Below are positions 25,582 to 33,901 of a stretch of DNA of 64,000 nt, one piece after another. The stretch covers positions 3,371,343-3,435,342 of the forward strand of contig CALSTV010000001.1 in the NCBI GenBank assembly GCA_943789365.1. The letters run 5' to 3'. Positions within the stretch are counted from its first letter, which is position 1. Each line of letters opens with the position of its first letter. Below the pieces are notes generated by a model. It saw only the letters and a program-made list of their open reading frames with translations, made no database searches and was not told the origin of the DNA. A program made the translations under genes and the position numbers. The stretch comes from an uncultured Flavobacteriaceae bacterium (lineage in GTDB: Bacteria > Bacteroidota > Bacteroidia > Flavobacteriales > Flavobacteriaceae).

Positions 25582-26973
25582 ATGAGTATATTATTAAGTG
25601 TTATATATCTAATAGCAACCGTAACATTTATTGTGGGGTTGAAAAAATTAGGACATCCTGATAGCGCAAAAAATGGAAATTTGATTGCAGCAGCAGGTAT
25701 GGGACTTGCAATTTTTGGAACAATTTTTATACACGACTTACAAGTACCCACTATTATCTACGTACTGATTGGGATTGCCATCGTATTGGGGGGTATCATA
25801 GGTTGGATTATTGCAATTAAAGTTGAAATGACTAAGATGCCTGAATTGGTTTCATTGTTCAACGGTTTTGGAGGAGCGAGTGCGGCATTAATTGGCGTGG
25901 TTGAGTTTGGGAATAATAATATTCCCGCAACTGATGCGACTATTGTAGCCACTATCCTTTCGGCGATAGTAATTGGAGCCATCACTTTTTCAGGAAGTTT
26001 GATAGCTTGGGGGAAATTGAATGGAACTTTAAAAAGTGTTGTGAAAATACCGCAATACAACATCATTAACAACCTATTCATTATCGGAATTGTTGTTTTT
26101 TCTGGGTATGTTGTTGCTTCTGGTGCAGATAGTAGCTTGTTTTTATATGGCTTGCTAGCTGCTGGTTTGGTATATGGAATATTATTTGTGTTGCCGATTG
26201 GAGGCGCAGATATGCCAGTAGTAATTTCATTGTTAAACTCACTTACAGGTATCGCAGCAGCTGTTACAGGAATTTTATACGACAATATGGTAATGTTGGT
26301 AGGTGGTATCCTAGTAGGTTCTGCTGGTATTATTCTTACAGTTGCCATGTGTAAGGCAATGAACAGAACTTTAGGCTCTGTTATTTTTGGTAGTTTTGGA
26401 GCGAGTGCTGGTGGTGAAGAAGGTGTAAATAAAACCCTTGGTACCATTAAAAAAACGACATCAAGTGATACAGCAATCATGATGAACTATGCTTCGAATG
26501 TAATTATTGTTCCAGGGTATGGCTTGGCCGTGGCGCAAGCGCAGCATGTAATTCACGAATTAGAAGAATTGTTAACAGCAAAAGGAGTCAACGTAAAGTA
26601 TGCAATTCATCCAGTTGCAGGACGTATGCCTGGACATATGAATGTACTGTTAGCAGAGTCTAACGTTGACTATGCATTACTCGCTGAAATGGATGATATC
26701 AATCCACAATTTAACAACGCCGATGTGGTACTTGTAGTTGGGGCGAATGATGTGGTGAATCCTGCGGCACATAATGATCCTTCAAGTCCGATATATGGAA
26801 TGCCAATTTTGGATGTTGAAAATGCAAAACACATTGTAGTGAATAAACGTAGTATGAAAGCAGGATATGCTGGAATTGAAAACGAGTTGTTCTACAATTC
26901 AAAAACTTCAATGCTCTTTGGCGATGCGAAAGATGCCCTAACCGAATTGGTAGGAGAATTGAAAAATATGTAA
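25582..26973 (+). CDS. pntB: NAD(P) transhydrogenase beta subunit
   Basis: A 463-residue subunit. The first ~270 residues are membrane-embedded (eight or nine helices, with SLFNGFGGASAALIG). The C-terminal ~180 residues are the soluble NADP(H)-binding domain III with VIIVPGYGLAVAQAQH, HPVAGRMPGHMNVLLAE, and VLVVGANDVVNPAA. It completes the proton-translocating transhydrogenase with PntAA and PntAB. Length is normal. A long perfect hairpin follows directly and likely terminates the operon. Confidence 0.96.
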   Translation: MSILLSVIYLIATVTFIVGLKKLGHPDSAKNGNLIAAAGMGLAIFGTIFIHDLQVPTIIYVLIGIAIVLGGIIGWIIAIKVEMTKMPELVSLFNGFGGASAALIGVVEFGNNNIPATDATIVATILSAIVIGAITFSGSLIAWGKLNGTLKSVVKIPQYNIINNLFIIGIVVFSGYVVASGADSSLFLYGLLAAGLVYGILFVLPIGGADMPVVISLLNSLTGIAAAVTGILYDNMVMLVGGILVGSAGIILTVAMCKAMNRTLGSVIFGSFGASAGGEEGVNKTLGTIKKTTSSDTAIMMNYASNVIIVPGYGLAVAQAQHVIHELEELLTAKGVNVKYAIHPVAGRMPGHMNVLLAESNVDYALLAEMDDINPQFNNADVVLVVGANDVVNPAAHNDPSSPIYGMPILDVENAKHIVVNKRSMKAGYAGIENELFYNSKTSMLFGDAKDALTELVGELKNM

Positions 26974-26981
26974 TTTTTTTT

Positions 26982-27028
26982 AACCCAACCTACTAGGTCT
27001 AAAGACCTAGTAGGTTGGGTTACTTTTT
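26982..27028. terminator. Perfect 19-bp hairpin terminator after pntB
   Basis: Arms at 26982-27000 and 27003-27021 are exact reverse complements around a two-base gap, followed by a T-run; a T-run also flanks the left side. The stem (ACCTACTAGGTC core) is unusually long for a simple terminator and may also be a dispersed palindromic element. Confidence 0.85.
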
Positions 27029-27060
27029 TTAAAAAAATCTTTTTTTACGGTTGCTTTAAG

Positions 27061-27068
27061 TATCTTTG
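27061..27068 (+). promoter_or_regulatory. -7 box TATCTTTG of hisS
   Basis: A perfect TAnnTTTG match overlapping the upstream TTG that would otherwise begin the longest hisS frame. It fixes the start at the ATG at 27087. Confidence 0.65.
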
Positions 27069-27086
27069 CACCTTATTTTAAAAAGC

Positions 27087-28463
27087 ATGGCACAGAAACC
27101 AAGTATACCCAAAGGAACTAGAGATTTTTCACCTGTTGAAGTTGCAAAACGCGATTATATTTTTGGAACCATTAAAGATGTGTTTCAAACTTTCGGTTTT
27201 CAAGCAATTGAAACACCTTCATTTGAAAATTCTTCTACATTAATGGGGAAATATGGTGAGGAAGGAGATCGACTTATTTTTAAAATATTAAATTCGGGAG
27301 ATTATCTTAAAAAAGCCGATGCGGAGTTGTTGGTGGAAAAAGACAGCAAAAAGCTTATTCCACAGATTTCTGAAAAAGCATTGCGCTATGATCTAACCGT
27401 ACCTTTTGCGCGCTACGTAGTACAGCACCAAAATGAATTGGAACTCCCATTTAAGCGTTTTCAAATGCAACCCGTATGGAGAGCAGATAGACCACAAAAA
27501 GGACGTTTTCGTGAATTTTACCAGTGTGATGCTGACGTTGTAGGAAGTAAATCACTATGGCAAGAGATAGATTTTATTCAGTTATATGATTCTGTATTCA
27601 CAAAGCTTGGACTTGCAGGTACGACTATTAAATTAAACAATCGAAAAATTCTTTCTGGTATCGCTGAAATTATTGGTGCCAAAGATAAATTGATTGATTT
27701 TACGGTAGCGCTGGATAAATTAGATAAAATTGGTGTGGAAGGCGTTGCCAAAGAAATGCTTGCAAAAGGAATTTCTCAAAGTGCAATTGACAAAACAACA
27801 CCTTTATTTTCTTTTGAAGGAAGTAATACGGATAAATTGAATCAGTTGGAAGCTATGTTGGTCGACTCTGAAGAGGGATTACAAGGGGTGGCAGATTTGC
27901 GATTTGTGGTTGATACTATTGAAACCTTAGGTTTGGAAACAGCGACACTAACTTTGGATGTTACACTTGCAAGGGGATTGAACTATTATACAGGAGCAAT
28001 TTTTGAAGTTGCTGCTCCCGAAGGTGTAAAAATGGGGTCTATCGGTGGCGGTGGTCGCTATGATGACCTTACCGGTATTTTTGGACTAAAGGACCTCAGT
28101 GGTGTTGGGATTTCTTTTGGCTTAGATCGTATATATTTGGTGTTAGAAGAACTCAATTTATTTGGGGAGTTTGAGCAACCAAGACCAGAAGTAGTTTTTA
28201 TAAATTTTGGTAATGAAGAAGCATTGTATGCGACCAAGGTAATTCAGAAGCTTCGTAAGGAAGGTGTAAAAACTGAATTGTATCCAGATGCAGCGAAGAT
28301 GAAAAAACAAATGAACTATGCTAACAAAAGAAAGATACCTTTTGTGGTGATAGTAGGCTCAAAAGAAATAGAGGCGAATAGCTATACGATTAAAAATATG
28401 CAAGATGGTAGTCAGCAAGAATGTAATTATGAAGAATTACTTCAAGTGGTGATTAATTCGTAA
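27087..28463 (+). CDS. hisS: Histidyl-tRNA synthetase
   Basis: A 458-residue class II aminoacyl-tRNA synthetase. Motif 1 region KGTRDFSPVEVAKRDYIF, motif 2 FRQ-type region FKRFQMQPVWRADRPQKGRFREFYQCD, the histidine-specific ARGLNYYTGAIFEV and the motif 3 region GIGGGGRYDDL/GVGISFGLDRI are present. The C-terminal anticodon-binding domain follows (PEVVFINFGNEEALY...). It charges tRNA-His with histidine in the cytoplasm. I chose ATG 27087 (MAQKPSIPKGTRDF) over an upstream TTG at 27066, because the latter overlaps the -7 box. folE starts 23 bp downstream. Confidence 0.96.
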   Translation: MAQKPSIPKGTRDFSPVEVAKRDYIFGTIKDVFQTFGFQAIETPSFENSSTLMGKYGEEGDRLIFKILNSGDYLKKADAELLVEKDSKKLIPQISEKALRYDLTVPFARYVVQHQNELELPFKRFQMQPVWRADRPQKGRFREFYQCDADVVGSKSLWQEIDFIQLYDSVFTKLGLAGTTIKLNNRKILSGIAEIIGAKDKLIDFTVALDKLDKIGVEGVAKEMLAKGISQSAIDKTTPLFSFEGSNTDKLNQLEAMLVDSEEGLQGVADLRFVVDTIETLGLETATLTLDVTLARGLNYYTGAIFEVAAPEGVKMGSIGGGGRYDDLTGIFGLKDLSGVGISFGLDRIYLVLEELNLFGEFEQPRPEVVFINFGNEEALYATKVIQKLRKEGVKTELYPDAAKMKKQMNYANKRKIPFVVIVGSKEIEANSYTIKNMQDGSQQECNYEELLQVVINS

Positions 28464-28486
28464 ATTTGTAACTTAAAAAACAGATA

Positions 28487-29173
28487 ATGTTTGAAGGAAA
28501 AAACGGAATGAGTATTGATGCCAACGACGAAATAGGGGAGAACCATATTGGTACCTCTGCCAAAACACCTTTAAGAGACGATGCTTTTGAATTATCTGAT
28601 AAGGAGAAGATAGCGCGTATTCAAGACAGCGTTAAAGATATTCTGACGACTTTAGGAATGGATTTAACTGATGACAGTCTGAGTGGGACTCCTAAACGTG
28701 TTGCCAAGGCATTTGTTAAAGAATTGTTTGGTGGATTGAATCCGGCAAATAGACCTGAATTGTCAACTTTTGAAAATACATATAAGTATGGAGAAATGTT
28801 GGTTGAAAAGAATATCATAGTGTATTCTACTTGTGAACATCACTTGCTGCCAATTATTGGAAGAGCCCATGTGGCTTATATCTCTAAAGGACGTGTTATT
28901 GGTTTGTCAAAAATGAACAGAATTGTTGAGCATTTTGCAAAACGCCCACAGGTTCAGGAAAGGTTGACCATGCAAGTAGTACAAGCGATGCAAGAAGCAT
29001 TGGGTACAGAAGATGTCGCTTGTGTGATAGATGCAAAGCATTTATGCGTAAACTCTAGAGGAATCAAAGACATTGAGAGTAGTACGGTTACTGCTGAGTA
29101 CGGTGGTGCCTTTAAGAAGAAGGAAGTAAGAAGAGAATTGCTAGACTATATCAAATTGGATACTACTTTGTAA
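28487..29173 (+). CDS. folE: GTP cyclohydrolase I
   Basis: A 228-residue FolE. The zinc and catalytic signatures are intact: YSTCEHHLLPIIGRAHVAYI, SKMNRIVEHFAKRPQVQERLT, and DAKHLCVNSRGIKD. It converts GTP to 7,8-dihydroneopterin triphosphate, the first step to folate and related pterins, as a cytoplasmic homodecamer. The N-terminal ~45 residues (GKNGMSIDANDEIG...) are a family-typical flexible extension in Bacteroidota. It lies 23 bp after hisS and may be co-transcribed; a strong bidirectional terminator follows. Confidence 0.96.
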   Translation: MFEGKNGMSIDANDEIGENHIGTSAKTPLRDDAFELSDKEKIARIQDSVKDILTTLGMDLTDDSLSGTPKRVAKAFVKELFGGLNPANRPELSTFENTYKYGEMLVEKNIIVYSTCEHHLLPIIGRAHVAYISKGRVIGLSKMNRIVEHFAKRPQVQERLTMQVVQAMQEALGTEDVACVIDAKHLCVNSRGIKDIESSTVTAEYGGAFKKKEVRRELLDYIKLDTTL

Positions 29174-29251
29174 ATGGTTATAGAAATCAGAAAAGAAATG
29201 AACCAGGTAAGTAATTATCTGGTTTTTTTATGCTTAAAACTTAATGGGTAC

Positions 29252-29288
29252 AAAAAAAGGCTGTCTACCAAAGTAGACAGCCTTTTTA
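29252..29288. terminator. Bidirectional terminator between folE and an outer-membrane protein
   Basis: A 15-bp perfect stem with core GGCTGTCTAC/GTAGACAGCC, a four-base loop, and A-run/T-run flanks. It serves both converging genes. Confidence 0.92.
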
Positions 29289-29306
29289 TATATAATTTCT
29301 GCTTTT

Positions 29307-29927
29307 TTAGAATTTGTATGACAATCCTAAAATAAATTGGTCCGGACTATTGTCTAATTGATAGTTCAAAACTTCAGAGCCATCTGGTACTTCGAATTCC
29401 GAAACATTGTCTGAGAATGCTGTTTCATAACGAACATCTAAGCCTAATTTCCAAAATTCAAAACCTACACCTAGTTGCATTCCTACAGAGAAATCTTCAG
29501 AATCCAATTCTGAAATTCCAGTTGCGTCCAAATCAGAAGTAATTACATTTTGAAAAACAGGACCGGCAAACGCATTGGCAACACCAAACATTTTTAATCC
29601 TATCAGTACAGGAATGTCAATTCTGTTCAGTTTAAAGTCACTTGGTACTGTACCTCCAAGTTCATTTGGAATAGGCAAACTTGTTGTAATACTCGTATAA
29701 ACAACCTCAGGGCGAACATACAAGCCAAGTACTGGGACTTTTACGCGTAAGAAACCACCAACGTGGTAGCTTGTGTTTGCATCGATTTCAGGAGTTGAAC
29801 CATCACTGGCAACAACATCACTAGGAGAAGCAAAATTCAATCCTGCTTTAATTCCATAGCTAATCTGCGCATTTGAATATTGAAATGCAATAAGCATAAA
29901 CGCAAGGGTCAAGATTAGTTTTTTCAT
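29307..29927 (-). CDS. Outer-membrane beta-barrel protein (porin-family, PF13568-like)
   Basis: A 206-residue protein with a clear signal peptide (MKKLILTLAFMLIAFQYSNA) followed by an eight-strand-type barrel. It starts ISYGIKAGLNFASPSDV and ends DQFILGLSYKF with the terminal aromatic residue used by the outer-membrane assembly machinery. It belongs to the abundant Bacteroidota group of small OmpX/PorT-like barrels (outer membrane protein beta-barrel domain). No substrate or partner can be inferred. It is the last gene of the leftward run after the transketolase C-half, 35 bp from it. Confidence 0.85.
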   Translation of the reverse strand: MKKLILTLAFMLIAFQYSNAQISYGIKAGLNFASPSDVVASDGSTPEIDANTSYHVGGFLRVKVPVLGLYVRPEVVYTSITTSLPIPNELGGTVPSDFKLNRIDIPVLIGLKMFGVANAFAGPVFQNVITSDLDATGISELDSEDFSVGMQLGVGFEFWKLGLDVRYETAFSDNVSEFEVPDGSEVLNYQLDNSPDQFILGLSYKF

Positions 29928-29962
29928 AATTGGTTTTTTGGGTTAGTAATGTACTAATATAG

Positions 29963-30934
29963 TTATTTTCTTTTAATTACCTTTTGAACAGCTGCTACAA
30001 TGGCTTTGTCGTTCAATCCGTATTTTTCCATTAATTGCGCTGGAGTTCCAGACTCACCAAAACTGTCATTTACGGCAACGAATTCCTGTGGAATAGGATT
30101 GTTCTTAGCAAGAACACCTGCAATACTTTCACCCAATCCACCCATGTAATTGTGCTCTTCAGCAGTTACAATACAACCTGTTTTTGCTACAGAAGCTAAC
30201 ACTGCTTCAGCATCTAATGGTTTTATGGTGTGCATATTAATTACCTCGGCAGCAATACCTAATTCCTCAAGTTGTTCAGAAGCTTGTAGCGCTTCCCATA
30301 CCAAATGACCCGTAGCAACAATTGTTACATCTGCTCCTTCGGTCATCTGAATTGCCTTCCCAATTACAAATTTATTTTCGTGTGTAGTCTCTGTATGTTT
30401 TGGCATATAAATAGGAACTACAGGTCTACCAAATCTCAAGTATACCGGACCTTCATGTTCTGCGATAGCAATAGTTGCGGCTTCTGTCTGATTGTAATCA
30501 CATGTATTGATTACGGTCATCCCTGGCAACATTTTCATCAAACCTATATCTTCTAAGATCTGGTGTGTGGCACCATCTTCTCCTAAGGTTAAACCAGCAT
30601 GTGAAGCACAGATTTTTACGTTTTTATCAGAATACGCTACCGATTGACGAATTTGATCATATACTCTTCCTGTAGAGAAGTTGGCAAAAGTTCCTGTAAA
30701 AGGAATTTTTCCACCGATAGTCAAACCAGCGGCAATACCAATCATATTCGCTTCAGCAATACCAATTTGGAAAAAACGATCAGGATTTTCCTCGATAAAT
30801 TTGTTCATTTTTAAAGAACCAATCAAATCAGCGCATAGTGCAACTACATTTGGGTTTGTTCTTCCTAATTCAGCCAATCCTGCTCCAAATCCAGAACGCG
30901 TATCTTTCTTCTCGGTAAACGTATATTTTTTCAT
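29963..30934 (-). CDS. Transketolase family protein, C-terminal half (pyrimidine-binding and C domains)
   Basis: A 323-residue protein matching the second half of a split transketolase: the ThDP pyrimidine-binding domain (GFGAGLAELGRTNPNVVALCADLIGS, GIAEANMIGIAAGLTIGG, THQILEDIGLMKMLPGMTV) and the C-terminal domain (EEHNYMGGLGESIAGVL). Split transketolases need a partner carrying the pyrophosphate-binding domain; none is adjacent here, although the two halves are often neighbours. A perfect -7 box TACTTTTG (minus strand, about 30969-30962) shows transcription starts after the longer frame's first codon, so MKKYTFTEKKD at 30934 is the start. Role: non-oxidative pentose phosphate pathway, or a related two-carbon transfer. 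Confidence 0.88.
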   Translation of the reverse strand: MKKYTFTEKKDTRSGFGAGLAELGRTNPNVVALCADLIGSLKMNKFIEENPDRFFQIGIAEANMIGIAAGLTIGGKIPFTGTFANFSTGRVYDQIRQSVAYSDKNVKICASHAGLTLGEDGATHQILEDIGLMKMLPGMTVINTCDYNQTEAATIAIAEHEGPVYLRFGRPVVPIYMPKHTETTHENKFVIGKAIQMTEGADVTIVATGHLVWEALQASEQLEELGIAAEVINMHTIKPLDAEAVLASVAKTGCIVTAEEHNYMGGLGESIAGVLAKNNPIPQEFVAVNDSFGESGTPAQLMEKYGLNDKAIVAAVQKVIKRK

Positions 30935-31160
30935 TTTAAAATGTGTGTTATTAATCGCAAACAAAAGTACTAATTTTATATAGTTTTAAGATTGTAATTC
31001 CCCTCTTTTTTTTAAAAGAGCAAAAAGACTTAAAACAGTTGTGTTTTTGCCGTTTTTTATTTTGTTTTACGATGCTTTATAGAGATTCAAATGTTAAAAT
31101 AATAGGTAGTATTTCAATGCTAATGTCATTCGAAAAAAAAGCAATCTAGCCCAACGTGTT

Positions 31161-31751
31161 TTAAAAACCTTCCAATGATTTTAAGTGTTGGTATAACTTA
31201 TGAATAGGGAGCCCCATCACATTAAAATAACTTCCTTCTATTTTTTCAACGCCAATATAACCAATCCATTCCTGAATTCCATAACTACCTGCCTTGTCGA
31301 ATGGTTGATAAGTGTCGATATAAAATTGAATTTCTTCATCTGTTAAATTACTGAAATACACCTTAGTACTGTCCGTGAGTACCGTGGCGTTTTTGACAGT
31401 TTTCACGCAAACGGAAGTGATAACTTCATGCATGGATCCCGACAATGTTTTTAGAGTTTGAAAAGCTTCTTTGGCATCTTTGGGTTTTCCAAGCGCCTTG
31501 TCTTTATGCCATACAATGGTGTCGGAAGTAATTACCAGTTCATTCTGTTTGAGAATGGCATCAAAAGGACTTGCTTTTAATGTTGCCAAATATGCCGGAA
31601 TTTCTTCCTTTGTGAGTGTGTCAGAATAAATTTCCTCTACATCGAATAACTGAACTCGATGTGGAATATTGAGGTCCTTTAGAAATTGTTGTCTTCTGGG
31701 TGAACCGGAGGCTAATATAACATTATACTGCTCTAGTAAAGTATTTAACAT
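31161..31751 (-). CDS. maf: Maf-family nucleotide pyrophosphatase (YhdE-type)
   Basis: A 196-residue Maf protein with the signature ASGSPRRQQFL near the N-terminus, then TSDTIVW and GKPKDAKEAFQTLKTLSGSMHEVITSV. The C-terminal DKAGSYGIQEWIGYIGVEKIEGSYFNVMG block holds the catalytic Asp region. Members of this subgroup hydrolyse dTTP, UTP and modified nucleotides to monophosphates, a house-cleaning activity. The start ATG at 31751 overlaps the upstream UbiA-family gene's end by 7 bp (ATGTTAA), indicating coupling; the longer frame to 31790 would add a non-homologous leader. Confidence 0.92.
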   Translation of the reverse strand: MLNTLLEQYNVILASGSPRRQQFLKDLNIPHRVQLFDVEEIYSDTLTKEEIPAYLATLKASPFDAILKQNELVITSDTIVWHKDKALGKPKDAKEAFQTLKTLSGSMHEVITSVCVKTVKNATVLTDSTKVYFSNLTDEEIQFYIDTYQPFDKAGSYGIQEWIGYIGVEKIEGSYFNVMGLPIHKLYQHLKSLEGF

Positions 31752-32635
31752 AGTAAAGTAATTAATAGCAATCCAAAGATAAGAATCCATTTTAATAGAC
31801 TGCTTAACCTATGGAATTGTTTTGAGTGTCTAGCAGAGAAAAGGTGATAGCAGAAATATACATAGGGTGTTAGTATAAAAGATAAATAATAGAATTGTAC
31901 CCAATAGTTGTTCTTAAGGTCATCAATTAAAAACCGAATCAAAAAATAGCCAAAAATCCCGCAAAGTAGTAAAATGAATTTAATGCTTCGAGCTTGGCCT
32001 AGAACTATAGGTAGTGTATTCATGCCAACATTATAATCCCCCTTCGCATCTTCTAAATCTTTAACCATTTCTCGAATTAAATTTATGGCAAAGGCAAAAA
32101 ATGAAAATGTATAGAGTAATTGAGTAGGTGCTTTTGGATGTATTGGTAAGAGCAATAAAACTAAAAGATTACTGGCTGTAAGCATTGCAATTGTCAAATT
32201 CCCTAAAAAGGGGATACGCTTAAATAGTTTTGAATATAAATAGAGTAATAAAATAATTGCAGCAAAAAGCAGTGTCCATAACAGCTGACCTATTTGCAGA
32301 GAAAACCAAGTCGCTAGCAAAAAACCGAAACTACTTAAAACGGCATAGGTTCTCATGCCAAATTTTATTGAAAAAGGATTTGGGAAATAAACGCTATTAG
32401 GTTTGTTAATTTGATCACATTCGATATCATAAATATCATTAATGACATAACCACCTGAAGCAATAAAAAGTGTGGAAAAGCACAATGTAAAAAAAGGCAT
32501 GTGCTCCGAAAAGTCAAATGATGTGTTTTTTTGTAGTATTAAAAAGTAAAATAAAGCCTGACAACTGGCTATTATCATTAAATTTCTCCAACGTATTAAT
32601 TGCATGAAAATACCGAGAAGCCCTAGAAATCTCAT
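31745..32635 (-). CDS. UbiA-family prenyltransferase (geranylgeranylglycerol-phosphate type)
   Basis: A 296-residue integral membrane enzyme with about eight to nine helices. Both aspartate-rich motifs of UbiA enzymes are present: NDIYDIECDQINKP (after GGYV) and DLEDAKGDYNVGMNTLP. It transfers a prenyl chain to an aromatic or glycerol-phosphate acceptor. In Flavobacteriia similar proteins are commonly annotated as geranylgeranylglycerol-phosphate geranylgeranyltransferase, but the acceptor cannot be deduced from sequence. It is coupled by a 7-bp overlap to maf downstream and lies 41 bp from smpB upstream, in the same leftward run. Confidence 0.85.
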   Translation of the reverse strand: MRFLGLLGIFMQLIRWRNLMIIASCQALFYFLILQKNTSFDFSEHMPFFTLCFSTLFIASGGYVINDIYDIECDQINKPNSVYFPNPFSIKFGMRTYAVLSSFGFLLATWFSLQIGQLLWTLLFAAIILLLYLYSKLFKRIPFLGNLTIAMLTASNLLVLLLLPIHPKAPTQLLYTFSFFAFAINLIREMVKDLEDAKGDYNVGMNTLPIVLGQARSIKFILLLCGIFGYFLIRFLIDDLKNNYWVQFYYLSFILTPYVYFCYHLFSARHSKQFHRLSSLLKWILIFGLLLITLLC

Positions 32636-32676
32636 GTCAATTGATTTTGTTTATTGCAATTCAAAAAATAGATGGG

Positions 32677-33132
32677 TTAAAAGTTCTTTTTAATTCTGGC
32701 CAAATCCCTTTTGTTGTCTCTGTCTTTTATTGCTTCTCTTTTGTCGTGTAGTTTTTTACCTCTACAAAGCGCTATATGTAATTTAGCCCAACCCTTGTCT
32801 GTTAAAAATAATTTAAGAGGCACAATAGTAAGTCCAACATTTTTAACTTCTTTTTCAAGTTTTTTTAGTTCTTTCTTGTTGAGTAGGAGTCGTCTTTCAC
32901 TTTTAGGTTTATGGTTGTACGCATGACCGTAGATGTACTCTTCAATGTACATGTTCACAACAAATAGCTCGCCTCTATCATTAAACTCACAAAAGCTTTC
33001 TGTAATGCGTGCTTTGCTCTCCCTGATTGACTTTATTTCAGTACCAGTTAATTGAATTCCAGCAGTGTAATTGTCTAGGATTTCGTATTCAAAACGCGCT
33101 TTTTTATTTTGTATGTTGATCTTTTTTTGCAT
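32677..33132 (-). CDS. smpB: SsrA-binding protein SmpB
   Basis: A 151-residue SmpB with INIQNKKARFEYEILDNYTAGIQLTGTEIKSIRE, VNMYIEEYIYGHAYNHKPKSERRLLLNKKEL and the C-terminal basic tail DKREAIKDRDNKRDLARIKKNF. It binds tmRNA and brings it to stalled ribosomes for trans-translation. The start was set at MQKKINIQ (33132) because a perfect -7 box TACCTTTG occupies 33147-33140, leaving only seven bases before the ATG. The mRNA is probably leaderless or nearly so. tmRNA itself is not in the window. Confidence 0.95.
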   Translation of the reverse strand: MQKKINIQNKKARFEYEILDNYTAGIQLTGTEIKSIRESKARITESFCEFNDRGELFVVNMYIEEYIYGHAYNHKPKSERRLLLNKKELKKLEKEVKNVGLTIVPLKLFLTDKGWAKLHIALCRGKKLHDKREAIKDRDNKRDLARIKKNF

Positions 33133-33194
33133 AGTGCTGCAAAGGTAGTTAATATCTTGATAAAGCAGTTTATTTCTTTTAGTTCTTAGGTTGT

Positions 33195-33818
33195 TCAACT
33201 CGTTTTTGACTGCCTTTCAGTCTTCTCTTGGAACGAAATAAGTTTGGTAGTCCCATAATTTTTTTCAAAGGATGCCTGTATTTTATTTAAAGCACTGTAA
33301 AAATTAAAGATGATTTCAGTATCATTTCTGTCAATTAAAAGTCGGTTGTTAAAAGAATCTACCAAAATATAGTCATCTTGATCAAATTTAAAACCAAACT
33401 TAGAAGTGGCGTATTGGCACACCATTCGATGCGTTCTTTTGGAGAGCTTGTTAAAGACATAATTAAATAATATCAACTTCTCTTTGTAGAAAATTAGATT
33501 GGCTCTACAACTAACTCCAGCAATTTTGGTTTTATATACTAAAGTGCGAACATTAAAATTATAGTCGGATAAAATATTGAAAACAGGTTTGCCATATTGC
33601 TTTTTAAAATCATTCAATTCTGTTCCGAAATGCGTAAGACTATTAAAGCGAAGCGTTTTGCTATAAATGATAACTCTGTTGTTGAGATTCAATTGTTTAT
33701 CGAAATACAGTGGGTCGTACTTTGAAGTGAAATTCTTATAAAAAGATGCGCGTTTACTCGTTTTTGATGGAGTAGGGAATAGAGCGTTTAATTTATTCGA
33801 AATTGGCATTGTCTTCAC
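33195..33818 (-). CDS. Conserved hypothetical protein
   Basis: A 207-residue protein I do not recognise. It has no signal peptide or membrane segment. It is basic at the N-terminus (NALFPTPSKTSKRASFYKNFTSKYDPLYFDK) and contains mixed alpha/beta sequence with KQYGKPVFNILSDYNFNVRTLVYKTKIAGVSCRANLIFYKEKLILF. Codon use looks like its neighbours and it spans most of the gap between smpB and the next gene, so it is likely real. It could be read with smpB, but smpB has its own promoter. No function can be assigned. Confidence 0.6.
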   Translation of the reverse strand: MKTMPISNKLNALFPTPSKTSKRASFYKNFTSKYDPLYFDKQLNLNNRVIIYSKTLRFNSLTHFGTELNDFKKQYGKPVFNILSDYNFNVRTLVYKTKIAGVSCRANLIFYKEKLILFNYVFNKLSKRTHRMVCQYATSKFGFKFDQDDYILVDSFNNRLLIDRNDTEIIFNFYSALNKIQASFEKNYGTTKLISFQEKTERQSKTS

Positions 33819-33901
33819 TTAGGGGGATGGCCAAATATACTAAAAAAAAACCATCAATAATATTTATTGATGATTTTTGATAGATTGAATACTTCTAAAA
33901 A

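Noticed and set aside
25758-26480. 240-codon frame antisense to pntB
   Set aside because: Shadow of a strongly conserved membrane-protein gene; composition reflects hydrophobic codons read in reverse.
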